A DNA stretch of 64,000 nucleotides from Fodinibacter sp963695175 (GCA_963695175.1 CAVOGG010000006.1:62001-126000); one strand, 5' to 3'. Shown: positions 1-8,183, counted from the first letter of the stretch. A program made the numbers and translations. The notes: generated by a model not told the origin, from the letters alone.

Positions 1-1
1 G

Positions 2-718
2 CTCGACGTCGCCGGCATCAACCGCCGCCCGTCGGTGGTCTTCCTCGGCGGGCTCGCGGTCGGCGTCATCGGCTCGGTCCTGTTGTGGACGCTGCTCGCG
101 CCGCTGCTCGGCGTCATCGGGAGCCTGCTCGGCCTGCTCGCCGTGCGCGCCTACCTGCGCCGGGCCCGCGAGCGCCGCCGGGAGGCCTTCGTCGGGCAGC
201 TGCCCGAGCTCGCCCGGGTGCTGGCGAACGCCAGCTACGCGGGCCTGTCGCTGCCGACCGCCATCGCCATCGCCGGCGACGAGCTGCCCGAGCCGGCGCG
301 CACCGAGCTGTCGCGGGTCGCCACCCGGTTGCGCTTCGGGTCGCCGCTCGCGCGGGCGCTGGAGGAGCTGCGTGAGCGGGTCGGGTCGCGAGAGACGTCG
401 GTGCTCATCTCGACGCTCGTCGTCGCCTCGCGCAGCGGCGGCTCGCTCGTCACGGCCCTGCGCGACATCGCCGAGACCCTCGAGCAGCGCAAGGAGACCC
501 GCCGCGAGGTGCGCACCGTGCTCGCCCAGCCGGTCGTCACGTCGTACTTCGTCATCGTGCTCGGTGTCGTCATGCTCCTCATGCTCAACGTGATGCAGCC
601 CGGCACGGTCGACAAGATGACCCGCCAGCCGCTGGGGCAGGTCGCGCTCCTGCTCGCGTTCGCCATCTTCGGGTCCGGCTTCTACGCCATCCGCAAGATG
701 ACGAGGTTCGACATATGA
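2..718 (+). CDS. tadB: TadB-like pilus assembly membrane protein (5' end cut by window)
   Basis: The reading frame is open from base 2, so the gene begins upstream of the window; the GTG at 35 is only an internal candidate. The visible 238 residues carry an N-terminal hydrophobic segment, a cytoplasmic helical region typical of the type II secretion F (T2SF) domain with ELARVLANASYAGLSLPTAI, and two C-terminal membrane segments. TadB forms the inner-membrane platform of the Tad/Flp pilus machine with TadC and the CpaF/TadA ATPase, which would be expected just upstream. Its TGA overlaps the ATG of the next gene by 4 bp (ATGA), indicating translational coupling. Family assignment rests on T2SF character and pairing with TadC. 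Confidence 0.82.
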   Translation, partial: LDVAGINRRPSVVFLGGLAVGVIGSVLLWTLLAPLLGVIGSLLGLLAVRAYLRRARERRREAFVGQLPELARVLANASYAGLSLPTAIAIAGDELPEPARTELSRVATRLRFGSPLARALEELRERVGSRETSVLISTLVVASRSGGSLVTALRDIAETLEQRKETRREVRTVLAQPVVTSYFVIVLGVVMLLMLNVMQPGTVDKMTRQPLGQVALLLAFAIFGSGFYAIRKMTRFDI

Positions 719-1620
719 GCTGGCTGGTCGGCACCGTCCCCGGGGTCGTCGCCGCGGTGGCGGTCTACCTCCTGCTGCGCGGGTACCGGATGCTGCGCAC
801 CGACCCGGCCGCCGACCTCGCGGTCGAGGACATCGCCATCCTGCAGGGGGCGACGCAGAAGCGTGCCCGGTCGCAGGGACCGGTCTCCGCGGTCGCGTAC
901 CGGCTGGCCCCCCGGGTGCGACGGCTCCTGCCCGCGAATGCCGTGACCTTCCTGCGCCGGCAGGTCGACCAGGCCGGCCGCCCCGAGGGCATCGACGTCG
1001 ACTCGGTCATCGCCCGCGGCGTCATGTGGATGCTGCTCGTGTCTCCCGCCGTGGTGATCTTCGTCCTGCAAGGCCGGTGGCTGCCCGTGCTGATGGCGCT
1101 CGCGGCGATCCTCGTCATGCCGCTCGCCCGGTTGTCGACCCTGGCCCGCAAGCGGCGCGAGCGCATCGACCGCGACCTCCCGGACTTCCTCGACGTGCTC
1201 GCCGTGACGGTGAGCGCCGGCATCGGCTTCCGCCAGGCCCTCGGCGTGGTGTCGGAGCGCTTCGGCGGTCCGTTGTCGGAGGAGGTCACGACCACCCTGC
1301 ACCAGATCACGAACGGCGCGAGCGTGCGCTCGGCCTTCCGGGCCATGCGCGACCGCAACACCTCCGAGTCGATCGAGGAGTTCACGACGGCCTACCTGCA
1401 GGCCGAGGAGCTGGGGGCGCCGCTCGTCGACACCCTCAACCAGATCGCCGCCGACATGCGGCGCGCCTCCGCGCAGCGCTACCGGCAGAAGGCGGCGGCC
1501 ATCGCGCCTCGGGTCACGCTGCTCACCACGGTCGTCATGGTGCCCGGGGCGATGATCCTGCTGATCGTCGGCCTCTACATCGGCTCCGACCTGGACCTCG
1601 GGTCGTTCGGTGGCATCTGA
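715..1620 (+). CDS. tadC: TadC-like pilus assembly membrane protein
   Basis: 301 residues with an N-terminal membrane helix, a central pair of hydrophobic segments (about residues 100-145), a T2SF cytoplasmic domain containing DLPDFLDVLAVTVSAGIGFR and a C-terminal membrane helix. This is the usual companion of TadB in the inner-membrane platform of Tad/Flp pili. It starts inside the stop of tadB, and the GTG of the downstream kinase gene lies 11 bp before its own stop, so tadB-tadC-kinase-regulator read as one operon. No defect is visible. Assignment is by architecture and context. Confidence 0.85.
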   Translation: MSWLVGTVPGVVAAVAVYLLLRGYRMLRTDPAADLAVEDIAILQGATQKRARSQGPVSAVAYRLAPRVRRLLPANAVTFLRRQVDQAGRPEGIDVDSVIARGVMWMLLVSPAVVIFVLQGRWLPVLMALAAILVMPLARLSTLARKRRERIDRDLPDFLDVLAVTVSAGIGFRQALGVVSERFGGPLSEEVTTTLHQITNGASVRSAFRAMRDRNTSESIEEFTTAYLQAEELGAPLVDTLNQIAADMRRASAQRYRQKAAAIAPRVTLLTTVVMVPGAMILLIVGLYIGSDLDLGSFGGI

Positions 1621-2806
1621 ACGGGCGCTGTCGCCGACGCGCCTGCAGCTGCGCGTCGCCCAGGTCGCGTTGCTCGTGCGGCTGGCGCTGCTCTTCGTCC
1701 TCGAGCTCGTGTGGGTGATCCGCGGCGACGGGCTCGCGACGCTCGGGGTCGTCGCAGCAGCCGGGGTGTCCTACCTGGCGCTCAGCTCGGCCCGGGCGCG
1801 GGTGGTGCTCATGCGGCATCCGCTGCTCGTGCTCCTCGACGCCGTGCTGGTGGCGGTCCTCGTCGGCATCGTCGGTGTCGACACCCCGTTCGCCCTCGCG
1901 CTCGCGACCTCGGCGCTGCTCGTGGGGCTGTGGCTGCCCGTCGTCCCCGGCCTGCTCGTGGTCCTGGTCCTCGTGGCGGTCGACCTCGTGCTCCTCACCG
2001 CCCGGCCCGTCGACGATGCCGGCCTGGTCGCCTACGTGCTCGTGGTGCCGGCCGTGCTCGTCACCTTGTGGCTGCTCGGGCTCGCGATCCAGCGCTCAGG
2101 TCGTGCCGAGGCACGAGCCCAGGCGTCGCTGCGTGACGCCATGTCGGTGGCGGCCACCGCCCAGGAGCGCGGCCGGATCGCCCGCGAGATGCACGACACC
2201 ATCGCGAAGTCGCTCCAGGCGATGGCGCTGACCGCCTCCAGCATCCCGCGCCACCTCGACCGGGACGTCGACGTGGCGGCCGCCCGGGCCCGCGAGCTCG
2301 AGCAGGACTGCACTGCGGTCATCGCCCAGGTCCGCGAGCTGATGGGCGAGCTGCGCACCCCCGTTGCGCAGCTGCCCTTCAGCGAGGCCGTGGCGCAGGC
2401 CGCCGACGAGTGGAGCAGCACCACGGGTCGCCGGTGCACGACGCGTCTGGACCCGGTCGAGGTCACCGACGGGCACGTCCGCTATGAGCTGCTCATGGCG
2501 CTGCGCGAGGCCCTCGACAACGTGCGCCAGCACGCCGGTCGGTGCACGGCCCGGGTCACGCTCGAGGCGGCGGGCGCTGACCGCCTCGCGCTCACCGTCA
2601 GCGACGACGGCCAGGGCAGCGACCCCGAGCACGTGGCGGGCGCACCGGCGCGCGGCCACTTCGGGGTGGTCGGGATGGCGGAGCGGATGGCCGGGGTCGG
2701 CGGAACCTTCCGCCACGAGACCCGGCACGGACAGGGCACCACGGTGACCTTCGAGGTGCACCGGCAGGGCCTCGTGGAGAAGCAGCAACGAGAGGTGGTG
2801 GCCTGA
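1610..2806 (+). CDS. NarL-family sensor histidine kinase
   Basis: 398 residues. The first about 165 residues hold several hydrophobic segments (putative membrane sensor domain with no recognisable ligand fold). A HisKA_3 dimerisation motif follows, RGRIAREMHDTIAKSLQAM, with the phospho-accepting His at about residue 195. An HATPase_c domain contains the N box REALDNVRQHA and the G box DDGQG. The GTG start at 1610 overlaps tadC by 11 bp; the stop TGA shares one base with the ATG of the response regulator (TGATG), so the two are coupled. Placement directly behind tadBC and before the pilin gene suggests it controls the pilus genes (inference). The sensed signal cannot be read from the sequence. 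Confidence 0.9.
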   Translation: MASERALSPTRLQLRVAQVALLVRLALLFVLELVWVIRGDGLATLGVVAAAGVSYLALSSARARVVLMRHPLLVLLDAVLVAVLVGIVGVDTPFALALATSALLVGLWLPVVPGLLVVLVLVAVDLVLLTARPVDDAGLVAYVLVVPAVLVTLWLLGLAIQRSGRAEARAQASLRDAMSVAATAQERGRIAREMHDTIAKSLQAMALTASSIPRHLDRDVDVAAARARELEQDCTAVIAQVRELMGELRTPVAQLPFSEAVAQAADEWSSTTGRRCTTRLDPVEVTDGHVRYELLMALREALDNVRQHAGRCTARVTLEAAGADRLALTVSDDGQGSDPEHVAGAPARGHFGVVGMAERMAGVGGTFRHETRHGQGTTVTFEVHRQGLVEKQQREVVA

Positions 2807-3441
2807 TGGCCCACACGGTGTGCATCGTCGACGACAGCGCCGTCATGCGCCGGGGGATCCGTTCTCTCGTCGAGACCGACGACCAGCTCGAGATCGTCGC
2901 CGAGGCGGGGAACGGCGAGCAGGCGCTGGCCGCGGTGCGTCGGCTCCGGCCCGACGTCGTGCTCCTCGACGTGCGGATGCCGACCCGCGACGGGATCTCG
3001 GTGGTCCGGGAGATCTCCGAGGTGTCGCACGTCCTCATGCTCACCTTTTCCGACGAGAGCGAGGTCGTGCTCGCCGCCCTCGACGAGGGGGCCATCGGCT
3101 ACCTCGTGCACGGCACCTTCGACGCCGACCGGCTGGGGGCGATGGTGCGTGCCGCGGCGGAGGGCACCGGCAGCCTGTCCGGTCCGGCCCTGGCGGCGCT
3201 GCGCGGCGGACGGGCCCCGGTGGCCGGCCCGGGAGGACGCGAGCGCTTCGACCTGTCCGAGCGGCAGGCCGAGGTGATGGACCTCGTGGCCGCCGGCAAG
3301 ACCAACGGGGCGATCGCGCGTGAGCTGTTCCTGTCGGAGAAGACGGTGAAGAACCACATCAACCAGATCTTCCCGCGGCTCGCGGTGACCACGCGGGCCG
3401 AGGCGATCGTGGCGTGGCTGGGAACCCGGCCCGGGTCCTGA
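2806..3441 (+). CDS. LuxR/NarL-type response regulator
   Basis: 211 residues: a receiver domain (acidic pocket VDD near residues 8-10, phospho-acceptor Asp at about residue 55 in LLDVRMP, switch Thr in MLTFS) followed by a LuxR helix-turn-helix with AAGKTNGAIARELFLSEKTV. It is the partner of the kinase with which it overlaps. The usual receiver Lys in GYLLK is replaced: the sequence reads GYLVHGTF, so His stands where Lys normally contacts the phosphoryl group. The next gene downstream, after about 130 bp, is the Flp pilin, whose upstream region carries an element shared with the promoter at 8.2 kb; this regulator is the obvious candidate to bind it (inference). Confidence 0.9.
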   Translation: MAHTVCIVDDSAVMRRGIRSLVETDDQLEIVAEAGNGEQALAAVRRLRPDVVLLDVRMPTRDGISVVREISEVSHVLMLTFSDESEVVLAALDEGAIGYLVHGTFDADRLGAMVRAAAEGTGSLSGPALAALRGGRAPVAGPGGRERFDLSERQAEVMDLVAAGKTNGAIARELFLSEKTVKNHINQIFPRLAVTTRAEAIVAWLGTRPGS

Positions 3442-3450
3442 CCGGGCCGA

Positions 3451-3508
3451 GTTGGGCCCCGCGCTGGGCCTGCGGACCCTGTGCGCCCCGGTGCGCCGTC
3501 CGTAGCGT
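3451..3508 (+). promoter_or_regulatory. Promoter of flp pilin gene with shared upstream element
   Basis: A -10-like TAGCGT lies at 3503-3508. Upstream is GTTGGGCC (3451-3458), a second TGGGCC (3465-3470) and a CTGCGGACCCTGTG stretch. Nearly the same order and spacing recurs at 8184-8240 before the gene at 8279. The start codon follows about 65 bp downstream, so the message would have a leader with a good ribosome site (AAGGAG at 3562). Confidence 0.55.
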
Positions 3509-3573
3509 TCTCGGTGTCAGGACGAGGACCGCAGGCCCTCGGACACCGGGGAATTCGGACCAAGGAGAACGCC

Positions 3574-3777
3574 ATGACCCACCAGCTCGCCGCTCGCTAC
3601 TCCACCTACGCCGCCACGCTCAAGGACCGCCGCGAGGCCGGCCAGAACTCGCTCGAGTACCTCGGCATGGCGCTCGTCGCCGGCGTTGTCATCGCCGCCA
3701 TCTACGGCGTCGTGACCGGCGCGGACGTGGGCGCGAAGATCAGCGACGCCTGGGCGAAGATCACCGGCGCGTCGTGA
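3574..3777 (+). CDS. flp: Flp-family type IVb pilin
   Basis: 67 residues, start ATG at 3574 chosen because AAGGAG lies 6 bases before it; the longer frame from 3481 has no ribosome site. The peptide has a short charged leader, a prepilin-type site G-QNSLEYLGM with Glu at +5 and Tyr at +6, then a hydrophobic helix (ALVAGVVIAAIYGVV) and a short tail. This is the standard layout of actinobacterial Flp pilins, cleaved by a TadV-type peptidase and assembled by TadBC. It stands alone behind its own promoter and is followed by a strong hairpin, consistent with high expression of the major subunit. Confidence 0.88.
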   Translation: MTHQLAARYSTYAATLKDRREAGQNSLEYLGMALVAGVVIAAIYGVVTGADVGAKISDAWAKITGAS

Positions 3778-3786
3778 CGTCACCGG

Positions 3787-3824
3787 GTCGCCGGGACGGG
3801 GTCGACAGACCCCGTCCCGGCGAC
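3787..3824 (+). terminator. Hairpin after flp
   Basis: Perfect 15-bp inverted repeat GTCGCCGGGACGGGG / CCCCGTCCCGGCGAC with an 8-base loop, directly after the pilin gene and before the TadE-like gene. No U tract. Likely a terminator or attenuator that lowers downstream transcription relative to the pilin, or a 3' stabilising hairpin. Confidence 0.7.
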
Positions 3825-3878
3825 TCGTGCGTCGGGGGGTCGCGACCGAACCGCGCCGCTGAAGGGGAGGGAGGCGCC

Positions 3879-4472
3879 GTGCAGCACCGAATCCGTCGTC
3901 GTGAGGACGGCCAGGCGGTCACCGCCGTGGCCATCGTCGCCGTGCTCATCCTCGTGGCCGCCGCGCTCGGCATCGTCTTCCGCACGGGCAAGGTCACGAG
4001 CGAGGTGAGCAAGATCCAGTCCGGCGCGGATGCCGCGGCGCTCGCCGGGGCGCAGCAGGTGCGCGAGGACGCCCACGGCCGCATCGTCAGCTCGTTGCAG
4101 TCGCGCGTGCCGCGCAGCTTCTGGACGTGCGGCGACGGGCAGGGACGCGCGCAGTCGTTCGCCGGGCGCAACGACACCGACCTGACGACGTACTGCTACT
4201 ACCCGCTCGCCGACCGCGTCGAGGCCACCGTGCGCAGCGACTTCGTCACCGAGACCGGAAGCCGCGAGAGCGCCTCCGCGGTTGCCGAGACCGGCCGCCG
4301 CCTCGGGCCGTGCATCGTGGTCGCCGTCCCTGGCTCGACCACCGGATACGAGACCACCGCCGACTGCGGCGACATCGTGGTGCGGGTGTACGTCGACACC
4401 ACCGGCAACGTCACGCTGCTGACCACCCCCTCCGAGGTCAAGCGGATGTTCCGGGTCACGCTGCGCGAGTGA
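3879..4472 (+). CDS. TadE/TadG-like pilus-associated protein
   Basis: 197 residues from GTG 3879, preceded by a purine-rich GAAGGGGAGGGAGG. The N-terminus has a basic leader, EDGQAVTAVAIVAVLI and a single membrane helix, followed by GADAAALAGAQQ, the motif typical of TadE/TadG-like (Flp pilus assembly, pseudopilin) proteins in actinobacteria. The rest is predicted extracytoplasmic, with cysteine pairs around residues 85-110 and 145-165 that could form disulfides. It follows the pilin on the same strand. Probably a minor pilus subunit or pilus-anchored protein; the exact role is inferred. Confidence 0.7.
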   Translation: MQHRIRRREDGQAVTAVAIVAVLILVAAALGIVFRTGKVTSEVSKIQSGADAAALAGAQQVREDAHGRIVSSLQSRVPRSFWTCGDGQGRAQSFAGRNDTDLTTYCYYPLADRVEATVRSDFVTETGSRESASAVAETGRRLGPCIVVAVPGSTTGYETTADCGDIVVRVYVDTTGNVTLLTTPSEVKRMFRVTLRE

Positions 4473-4490
4473 CGGATGCGCGGCGTCGGT

Positions 4491-4525
4491 GCGGCCCCGG
4501 TCCCTCCCTGAGGGGCCGGGGCCGC
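4491..4525. terminator. Bidirectional hairpin between convergent genes
   Basis: Inverted repeat GCGGCCCCGG / CCGGGGCCGC (4491-4500 and 4516-4525) in the gap between the convergent TadE-like gene and the lipoprotein gene on the minus strand. Confidence 0.6.
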
Positions 4526-4560
4526 GTCCGTGTGTCGAAGTGGTGCGGCTGCGTCGGGAG

Positions 4561-5175
4561 TCAGCCGTTGGCCGGCGTCGCGTCCGTGACGGGGACCTTC
4601 ACGTCGGCGAACCAGGGGCTGGTCAGCGTCACCTCGGTCGTCCCGGCGGGCAGGGGCGGGTACAGGGCCGAGATGGGCGGGGTCTCGACGCCCTGGGTGA
4701 GGCGCAGGGCGGGGTCGGACAGGGCCGACCACCCGTCATCCTGCTTGTCGAAGGTGATGATCGAGTACTTCTTTCCGCCGGCCACCATGACCGGGTACTT
4801 CTCCCAGAACCGCACGTTGGAGTCACGGGAGCTGGCGCCGGGGGCGCCGGTGACCCGCCAGACGAGCAGGGTCGAGGCGTCGGACCGCGTCAGGCGGTAG
4901 AAGCCGAACGTTGCGCCCCGGTACGACGAGGAGGCCTTGGCGGGCGTCGTCGCGATCTGCGTGAGTGGGGCGGCGCCGCCGACGACGGCGGAGGACTGGT
5001 CCTGGGCGGTCGGGGAGGCGCTGGCGGACGGGCTGCCGCCCGGGGCGCCGGAGGCACTCTTCGAGGCGGTGGGGTCGGGGGCGCCGGGGCTGAAGGTGCA
5101 CCCACCCAGCACGGTGGCGGCCACCGCCGTGGCGGCGATGGCGGCGAGGGGTCGTCGGGTCATCGCAGGCCTCAC
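4561..5175 (-). CDS. Lipoprotein paired with OmpA-like protein (copy 1)
   Basis: 204 residues from GTG 5175, which overlaps the stop of the upstream OmpA-like gene by 4 bp (GTGA); an internal ATG at 5163 is an alternative start. The signal peptide ends in the lipobox VLGGC. A Ser/Pro/Ala-rich linker (residues about 25-65) precedes a globular domain of about 130 residues ending LTSPWFADVKVPVT. No known family was recognised. It is clearly paralogous to the lipoprotein at 6326-6883 (shared ALYPPLPA, SPWF.DV.VPVT). It forms an operon with the gene at 5172-6236. Confidence 0.75.
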   Translation of the reverse strand: MRPAMTRRPLAAIAATAVAATVLGGCTFSPGAPDPTASKSASGAPGGSPSASASPTAQDQSSAVVGGAAPLTQIATTPAKASSSYRGATFGFYRLTRSDASTLLVWRVTGAPGASSRDSNVRFWEKYPVMVAGGKKYSIITFDKQDDGWSALSDPALRLTQGVETPPISALYPPLPAGTTEVTLTSPWFADVKVPVTDATPANG

Positions 5176-6236
5176 TTCGGCAGGGTGATCGTCACGCGGC
5201 GGTTGAGGGCTCGCCCCTGCGCGGAGCCGTTGTCGGCGATGGGGTCGGTCTCACCCTTGCCGACCGCGGTGACCCGGATGCCCCGGGGGATCTTCGGGGC
5301 CAGGGCTGTGGCCACCGCCGCCGCACGCCGCTTGGACAGGTCGAGGTTGTAGGCGTCGGGGGCGTTGCTGTCGGTGTGGCCGGTGACGGTGATCGCCCCG
5401 CTGCTGCCCGCGGCGGTGATCTGCTTCGCGGCCTCGGTGATCACGGCGTTGGCGGCCTTGGTCAGGGTCGCCTTGTCGGTGGCGAAGAGCACCGAGGCGT
5501 CCAGGTCGAGCTCGGCGCTGCCCTTGCGCTTGGCCTGCGTCACCTTCTTCCGGACGTCCTGCACCTGGCTGCGCAGGGCGAAGACGGCCCCCTCGGGATC
5601 CACGACCTCGGCCAGCCGGGCGGTGTCGACCCGTGGCCACCCGGTGCCGACGGCCGGTGCGGCCTCGTCGACCACCGGCTCGAGCGGGCCGTCCTGCACG
5701 GGCACGCCCTGGACGATCTGCGAGCCGACGAGCACGTCGACAGCGGTGACACCCGCCGGCACCGGGGCCAGCGCCACCCACCCCACGGTCGCGCGGCCCA
5801 GGGCGTCCTCGGGCGCGCGCAGGTCGAGGTTCTTCGTCGAGAGGCAGCGCCCCACCGCGTCCGTGCGCAGCGCGCTGTAGGCGGTTCCGCTCGCCACGTC
5901 GATGGCGGCCGCCGTGCAGGCCAGCCCGGTCGCGCCGTTCTGGTTGAGTGCGAACCAGTTCCCGTTGCCGTAGCTGTCGAAGAACGCGGCACCCCCGGTC
6001 TGGTCCTGCGCGCGCAGGCCGAGCGAGTAGTACAGGGCAGTGGCCCCGTCGATGCGGCGCACCCCGTGCACCGTCAGGACGGCGAGCCGGGGGTCGCTGG
6101 CGTTGCCCATCCACGCCTGGCCGAGGACCGGCACCTCGGGGACGGTGGGCAGCGGGGGGCTCGTCGCGGCCCGGGCCGGCACCGCGGCACAGGCCAGTGC
6201 GGCGGCCGTGACGAGCACGGTCGCAAGGGTCTTCAT
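5172..6236 (-). CDS. Secreted OmpA-family protein
   Basis: 354 residues. A Sec signal peptide (residues 1-23, ending VPARA) is followed by an N-terminal domain of about 200 residues without a recognised family and a C-terminal OmpA/MotB peptidoglycan-binding domain (about 245-354) with VLFATDKATLTKAAN and the signature TVTGHTDSNAPDAYNLDLSK. OmpA-like domains bind the peptide stem of peptidoglycan, so this is likely a cell-wall-attached exported protein. The N-terminal domain is duplicated in the protein at 6880-7689. On the minus strand a -10-like TAGGGT (6276-6281) and a perfect palindrome CTTGGGCCCAAG (6299-6310) lie upstream. Confidence 0.85.
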   Translation of the reverse strand: MKTLATVLVTAAALACAAVPARAATSPPLPTVPEVPVLGQAWMGNASDPRLAVLTVHGVRRIDGATALYYSLGLRAQDQTGGAAFFDSYGNGNWFALNQNGATGLACTAAAIDVASGTAYSALRTDAVGRCLSTKNLDLRAPEDALGRATVGWVALAPVPAGVTAVDVLVGSQIVQGVPVQDGPLEPVVDEAAPAVGTGWPRVDTARLAEVVDPEGAVFALRSQVQDVRKKVTQAKRKGSAELDLDASVLFATDKATLTKAANAVITEAAKQITAAGSSGAITVTGHTDSNAPDAYNLDLSKRRAAAVATALAPKIPRGIRVTAVGKGETDPIADNGSAQGRALNRRVTITLPK

Positions 6237-6275
6237 CGCGGTGGTCCCCCCTCGATGGCAAACAGGTCCGCCGTG

Positions 6276-6310
6276 ACCCTACCTACCTGAACCCGGATCT
6301 TGGGCCCAAG
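6276..6310 (-). promoter_or_regulatory. Putative promoter/operator of OmpA-like operon
   Basis: On the minus strand a -10-like TAGGGT (6276-6281) stands about 40 bp before the start codon at 6236. A 12-bp perfect palindrome CTTGGGCCCAAG (6299-6310) lies about 18 bp further upstream. Its TGGGCC core matches the repeated core in the flp and 8.2-kb promoters, so one regulator may act on all three (inference). Confidence 0.4.
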
Positions 6311-6325
6311 GGGCCGACGAGACGA

Positions 6326-6883
6326 CTACTCGTGGGTGACGGGCACCGTGACGTCGCGGAACCACGGAGAGCTGAGGGTGACCGACGCAGCGTCTGCGGG
6401 CAGCGGCGGGTAGAGGGCCCCCTGCGGGTTCGGCTCAGCACGCATCGCCCGCATGTCGACGCACGCGCACTCGACCTCGCCGGTGGTCGCCTCGTAGGTG
6501 AGCACCGAGTACGACCGGGACTTCGTCGACAGGACCGGGAAGTTGCGCCACCCCCGGACGTCGAAGTCCGAGCCCGCCGACAGGGTCCGGGGATGGGCGG
6601 CCGACCACACGACGAGCGTCGACCGCTTGCTGGTGCGCACCTCGAGGATGGTGAAGGTCGCCCCGGAGTACGACGAGTCGTCGCGCGCGGGGGTGGTGGC
6701 CAGCGGTCGGAGTTCCTCGAGGTCGAGGAAGTCCGCTGTCGGCCCGACGTCCGACGGGGTGGGGCTCTTCGCGATCGTCAACCTCGGGCTGGGAGCGGGC
6801 GAGCCCGGGTCGGCCGTGCAGCCGGCGGCGAAGAGGGCGACGCTGAGGACGGCCGCGACCCAGCCGGCACGACGAGTGCTCAC
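6326..6883 (-). CDS. Lipoprotein paired with OmpA-like protein (copy 2)
   Basis: 185 residues from GTG 6883, overlapping the TGA of the upstream gene by 4 bp exactly as in copy 1. Signal peptide with lipobox LFAAGC, a Ser/Pro linker, then a domain with ATTPARDDSSYSGATF and LSSPWFRDVTVPVT that parallels copy 1. A CAC motif (ECACVDMRAM) is unique to this copy. Function unknown; the conserved pairing with the upstream secreted protein suggests they work together at the cell surface. Confidence 0.72.
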   Translation of the reverse strand: MSTRRAGWVAAVLSVALFAAGCTADPGSPAPSPRLTIAKSPTPSDVGPTADFLDLEELRPLATTPARDDSSYSGATFTILEVRTSKRSTLVVWSAAHPRTLSAGSDFDVRGWRNFPVLSTKSRSYSVLTYEATTGEVECACVDMRAMRAEPNPQGALYPPLPADAASVTLSSPWFRDVTVPVTHE

Positions 6884-7689
6884 GGTGTCGCGCTCGCGGT
6901 CGGCGAGGGGGTGGCGGACGGCGCGGTGGAGGCCGACGGTGCCGGGGACGGTCCGGGCGAAGGCCGGCTCGCGGGTCGCTTCGCCACGTGCAGCTGGAGC
7001 GTCTTGATGGCACCGTCGGGGCGCGCGCCGCCGATGGCGACCGTGTCGACCCGTGGCCACCCGGTGCCCACGACGGGGGCCGGGGTGTCGGCGGTCGGCT
7101 CGAGCGCGCCGGCGCCCACCGGCACACCCGGGATGAAGGCGCTGCCGATGAGCACGTCGACGGTGCGCACCGTGGCGGGCACCGGTGCCAGGGCGATCCA
7201 CTGCATGACCGCCCGGCCCGAGAGCCGCACCCGGTCGGTCTCGGCCACCGGGGGAGGCGCGGCGACGGCGCGGCCGGTCGCGGTGCGCAGCGCGCCGTAG
7301 GACCGCTTCCCCGGCACGTCGACCAGGGCCGCGGTGTCCATGAACGTCGCCCCCGCGGAGGCCTGCAGGGTGCCGAAGGTGTCCGGACCCGAGCCGTAGG
7401 CGGTCACCGGGAGCACCTCGGGGTCGGGGGCCTCCCCGGCGAAGCCGACGGAGTAGTAGAGGATCGTCGCGCCCTCGATGCGGCGCACCGCGTGCACCGT
7501 GACCACCATCGAGGGGGGCCGCTCCTCGCCCTGGCCGAGGCCGCCGACGACGGCCTGACCCAGCACGGGCAGACCGGTGCCGACGGGGACGTCGCGCGAG
7601 ATCGCGTCAGCGGGCGAGGCCATGGCGAGCAGTGCCGCCAGGGTGGTCGCCGCACACCCCGCGAGCATCCCCCGCCGTCCCCCGCCCAC
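6880..7689 (-). CDS. Secreted protein, OmpA-less paralogue of the 5172-6236 product
   Basis: 269 residues from GTG 7689. Signal peptide ends SPADA. Residues about 35-225 are homologous to the N-terminal domain of the neighbouring OmpA protein (PVLGQA, TVHAVRRIEGATILYYSVG, VVGTGWPRVDT; 26 bp of the latter region are identical in DNA at 5623-5648 and 7043-7068). Instead of an OmpA domain it ends in a Pro/Ser/Thr-rich tail. So the domain was duplicated with its lipoprotein partner and lost, or never had, the wall-binding part. The start is preceded by TACTGT with 7 bases between, an arrangement typical of leaderless messages. Confidence 0.75.
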   Translation of the reverse strand: MGGGRRGMLAGCAATTLAALLAMASPADAISRDVPVGTGLPVLGQAVVGGLGQGEERPPSMVVTVHAVRRIEGATILYYSVGFAGEAPDPEVLPVTAYGSGPDTFGTLQASAGATFMDTAALVDVPGKRSYGALRTATGRAVAAPPPVAETDRVRLSGRAVMQWIALAPVPATVRTVDVLIGSAFIPGVPVGAGALEPTADTPAPVVGTGWPRVDTVAIGGARPDGAIKTLQLHVAKRPASRPSPGPSPAPSASTAPSATPSPTASATP

Positions 7690-7773
7690 GGGCCCGACAG
7701 TACCTCGCGGCGTGACAGGATCGGGCCCGGAGTCGCGGGGCCCGGGGGCCGTGACCGGAGGAGGGGACGCTCG

Positions 7774-8169
7774 GTGCGCACGGTGGGGTGGGTGATCGCG
7801 GGTCTGTGTGGCGCCGGCTTGGGCGCCGGCCTGCTCGGCATCCTCGGCCTCGCGGTGGGGGCCTCGACGACGAGTGTTCCCGCGTCGGTGGCGGGGCGCA
7901 CGGCCCTCACCCTCGTGGCACTCGCCCTCGTTGCACTGCTCGTGAGCCGTCGTGGCCCGTGGTGGTGGTGGGCACCGCCCGTCGCCGTGCTGACCGCCGC
8001 CATGGCGCTGGACCCGCTGACCTGGACGGCATCCGCCCGCGCCGGCGGGCCGCTGTTCGGGGTGTGGGCCACCGGCTCGGCGCCGCTCGGCCTGGCCCTC
8101 GACCTGCTCGTCTGGCTCCTGGTCGCCCTCGGTGCGGTGTCCCTCGGCCTGCGCACCCGCGAGGACTGA
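7774..8169 (+). CDS. Small four-helix membrane protein
   Basis: 131 residues from GTG 7774, preceded by GGAGGAGGGG. Four hydrophobic segments of about 20 residues can be seen (around 4-30, 40-58, 62-82, 98-122), with a WWWWAPP stretch in the third. No family recognised. It sits between the divergent secreted-protein operon and the prepilin-like gene. Similar proteins of this size and topology are common and unassigned; a real gene judged by codon use and ribosome site. Confidence 0.6.
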   Translation: MRTVGWVIAGLCGAGLGAGLLGILGLAVGASTTSVPASVAGRTALTLVALALVALLVSRRGPWWWWAPPVAVLTAAMALDPLTWTASARAGGPLFGVWATGSAPLGLALDLLVWLLVALGAVSLGLRTRED

Positions 8170-8183
8170 GCGGACCCGCCCCG

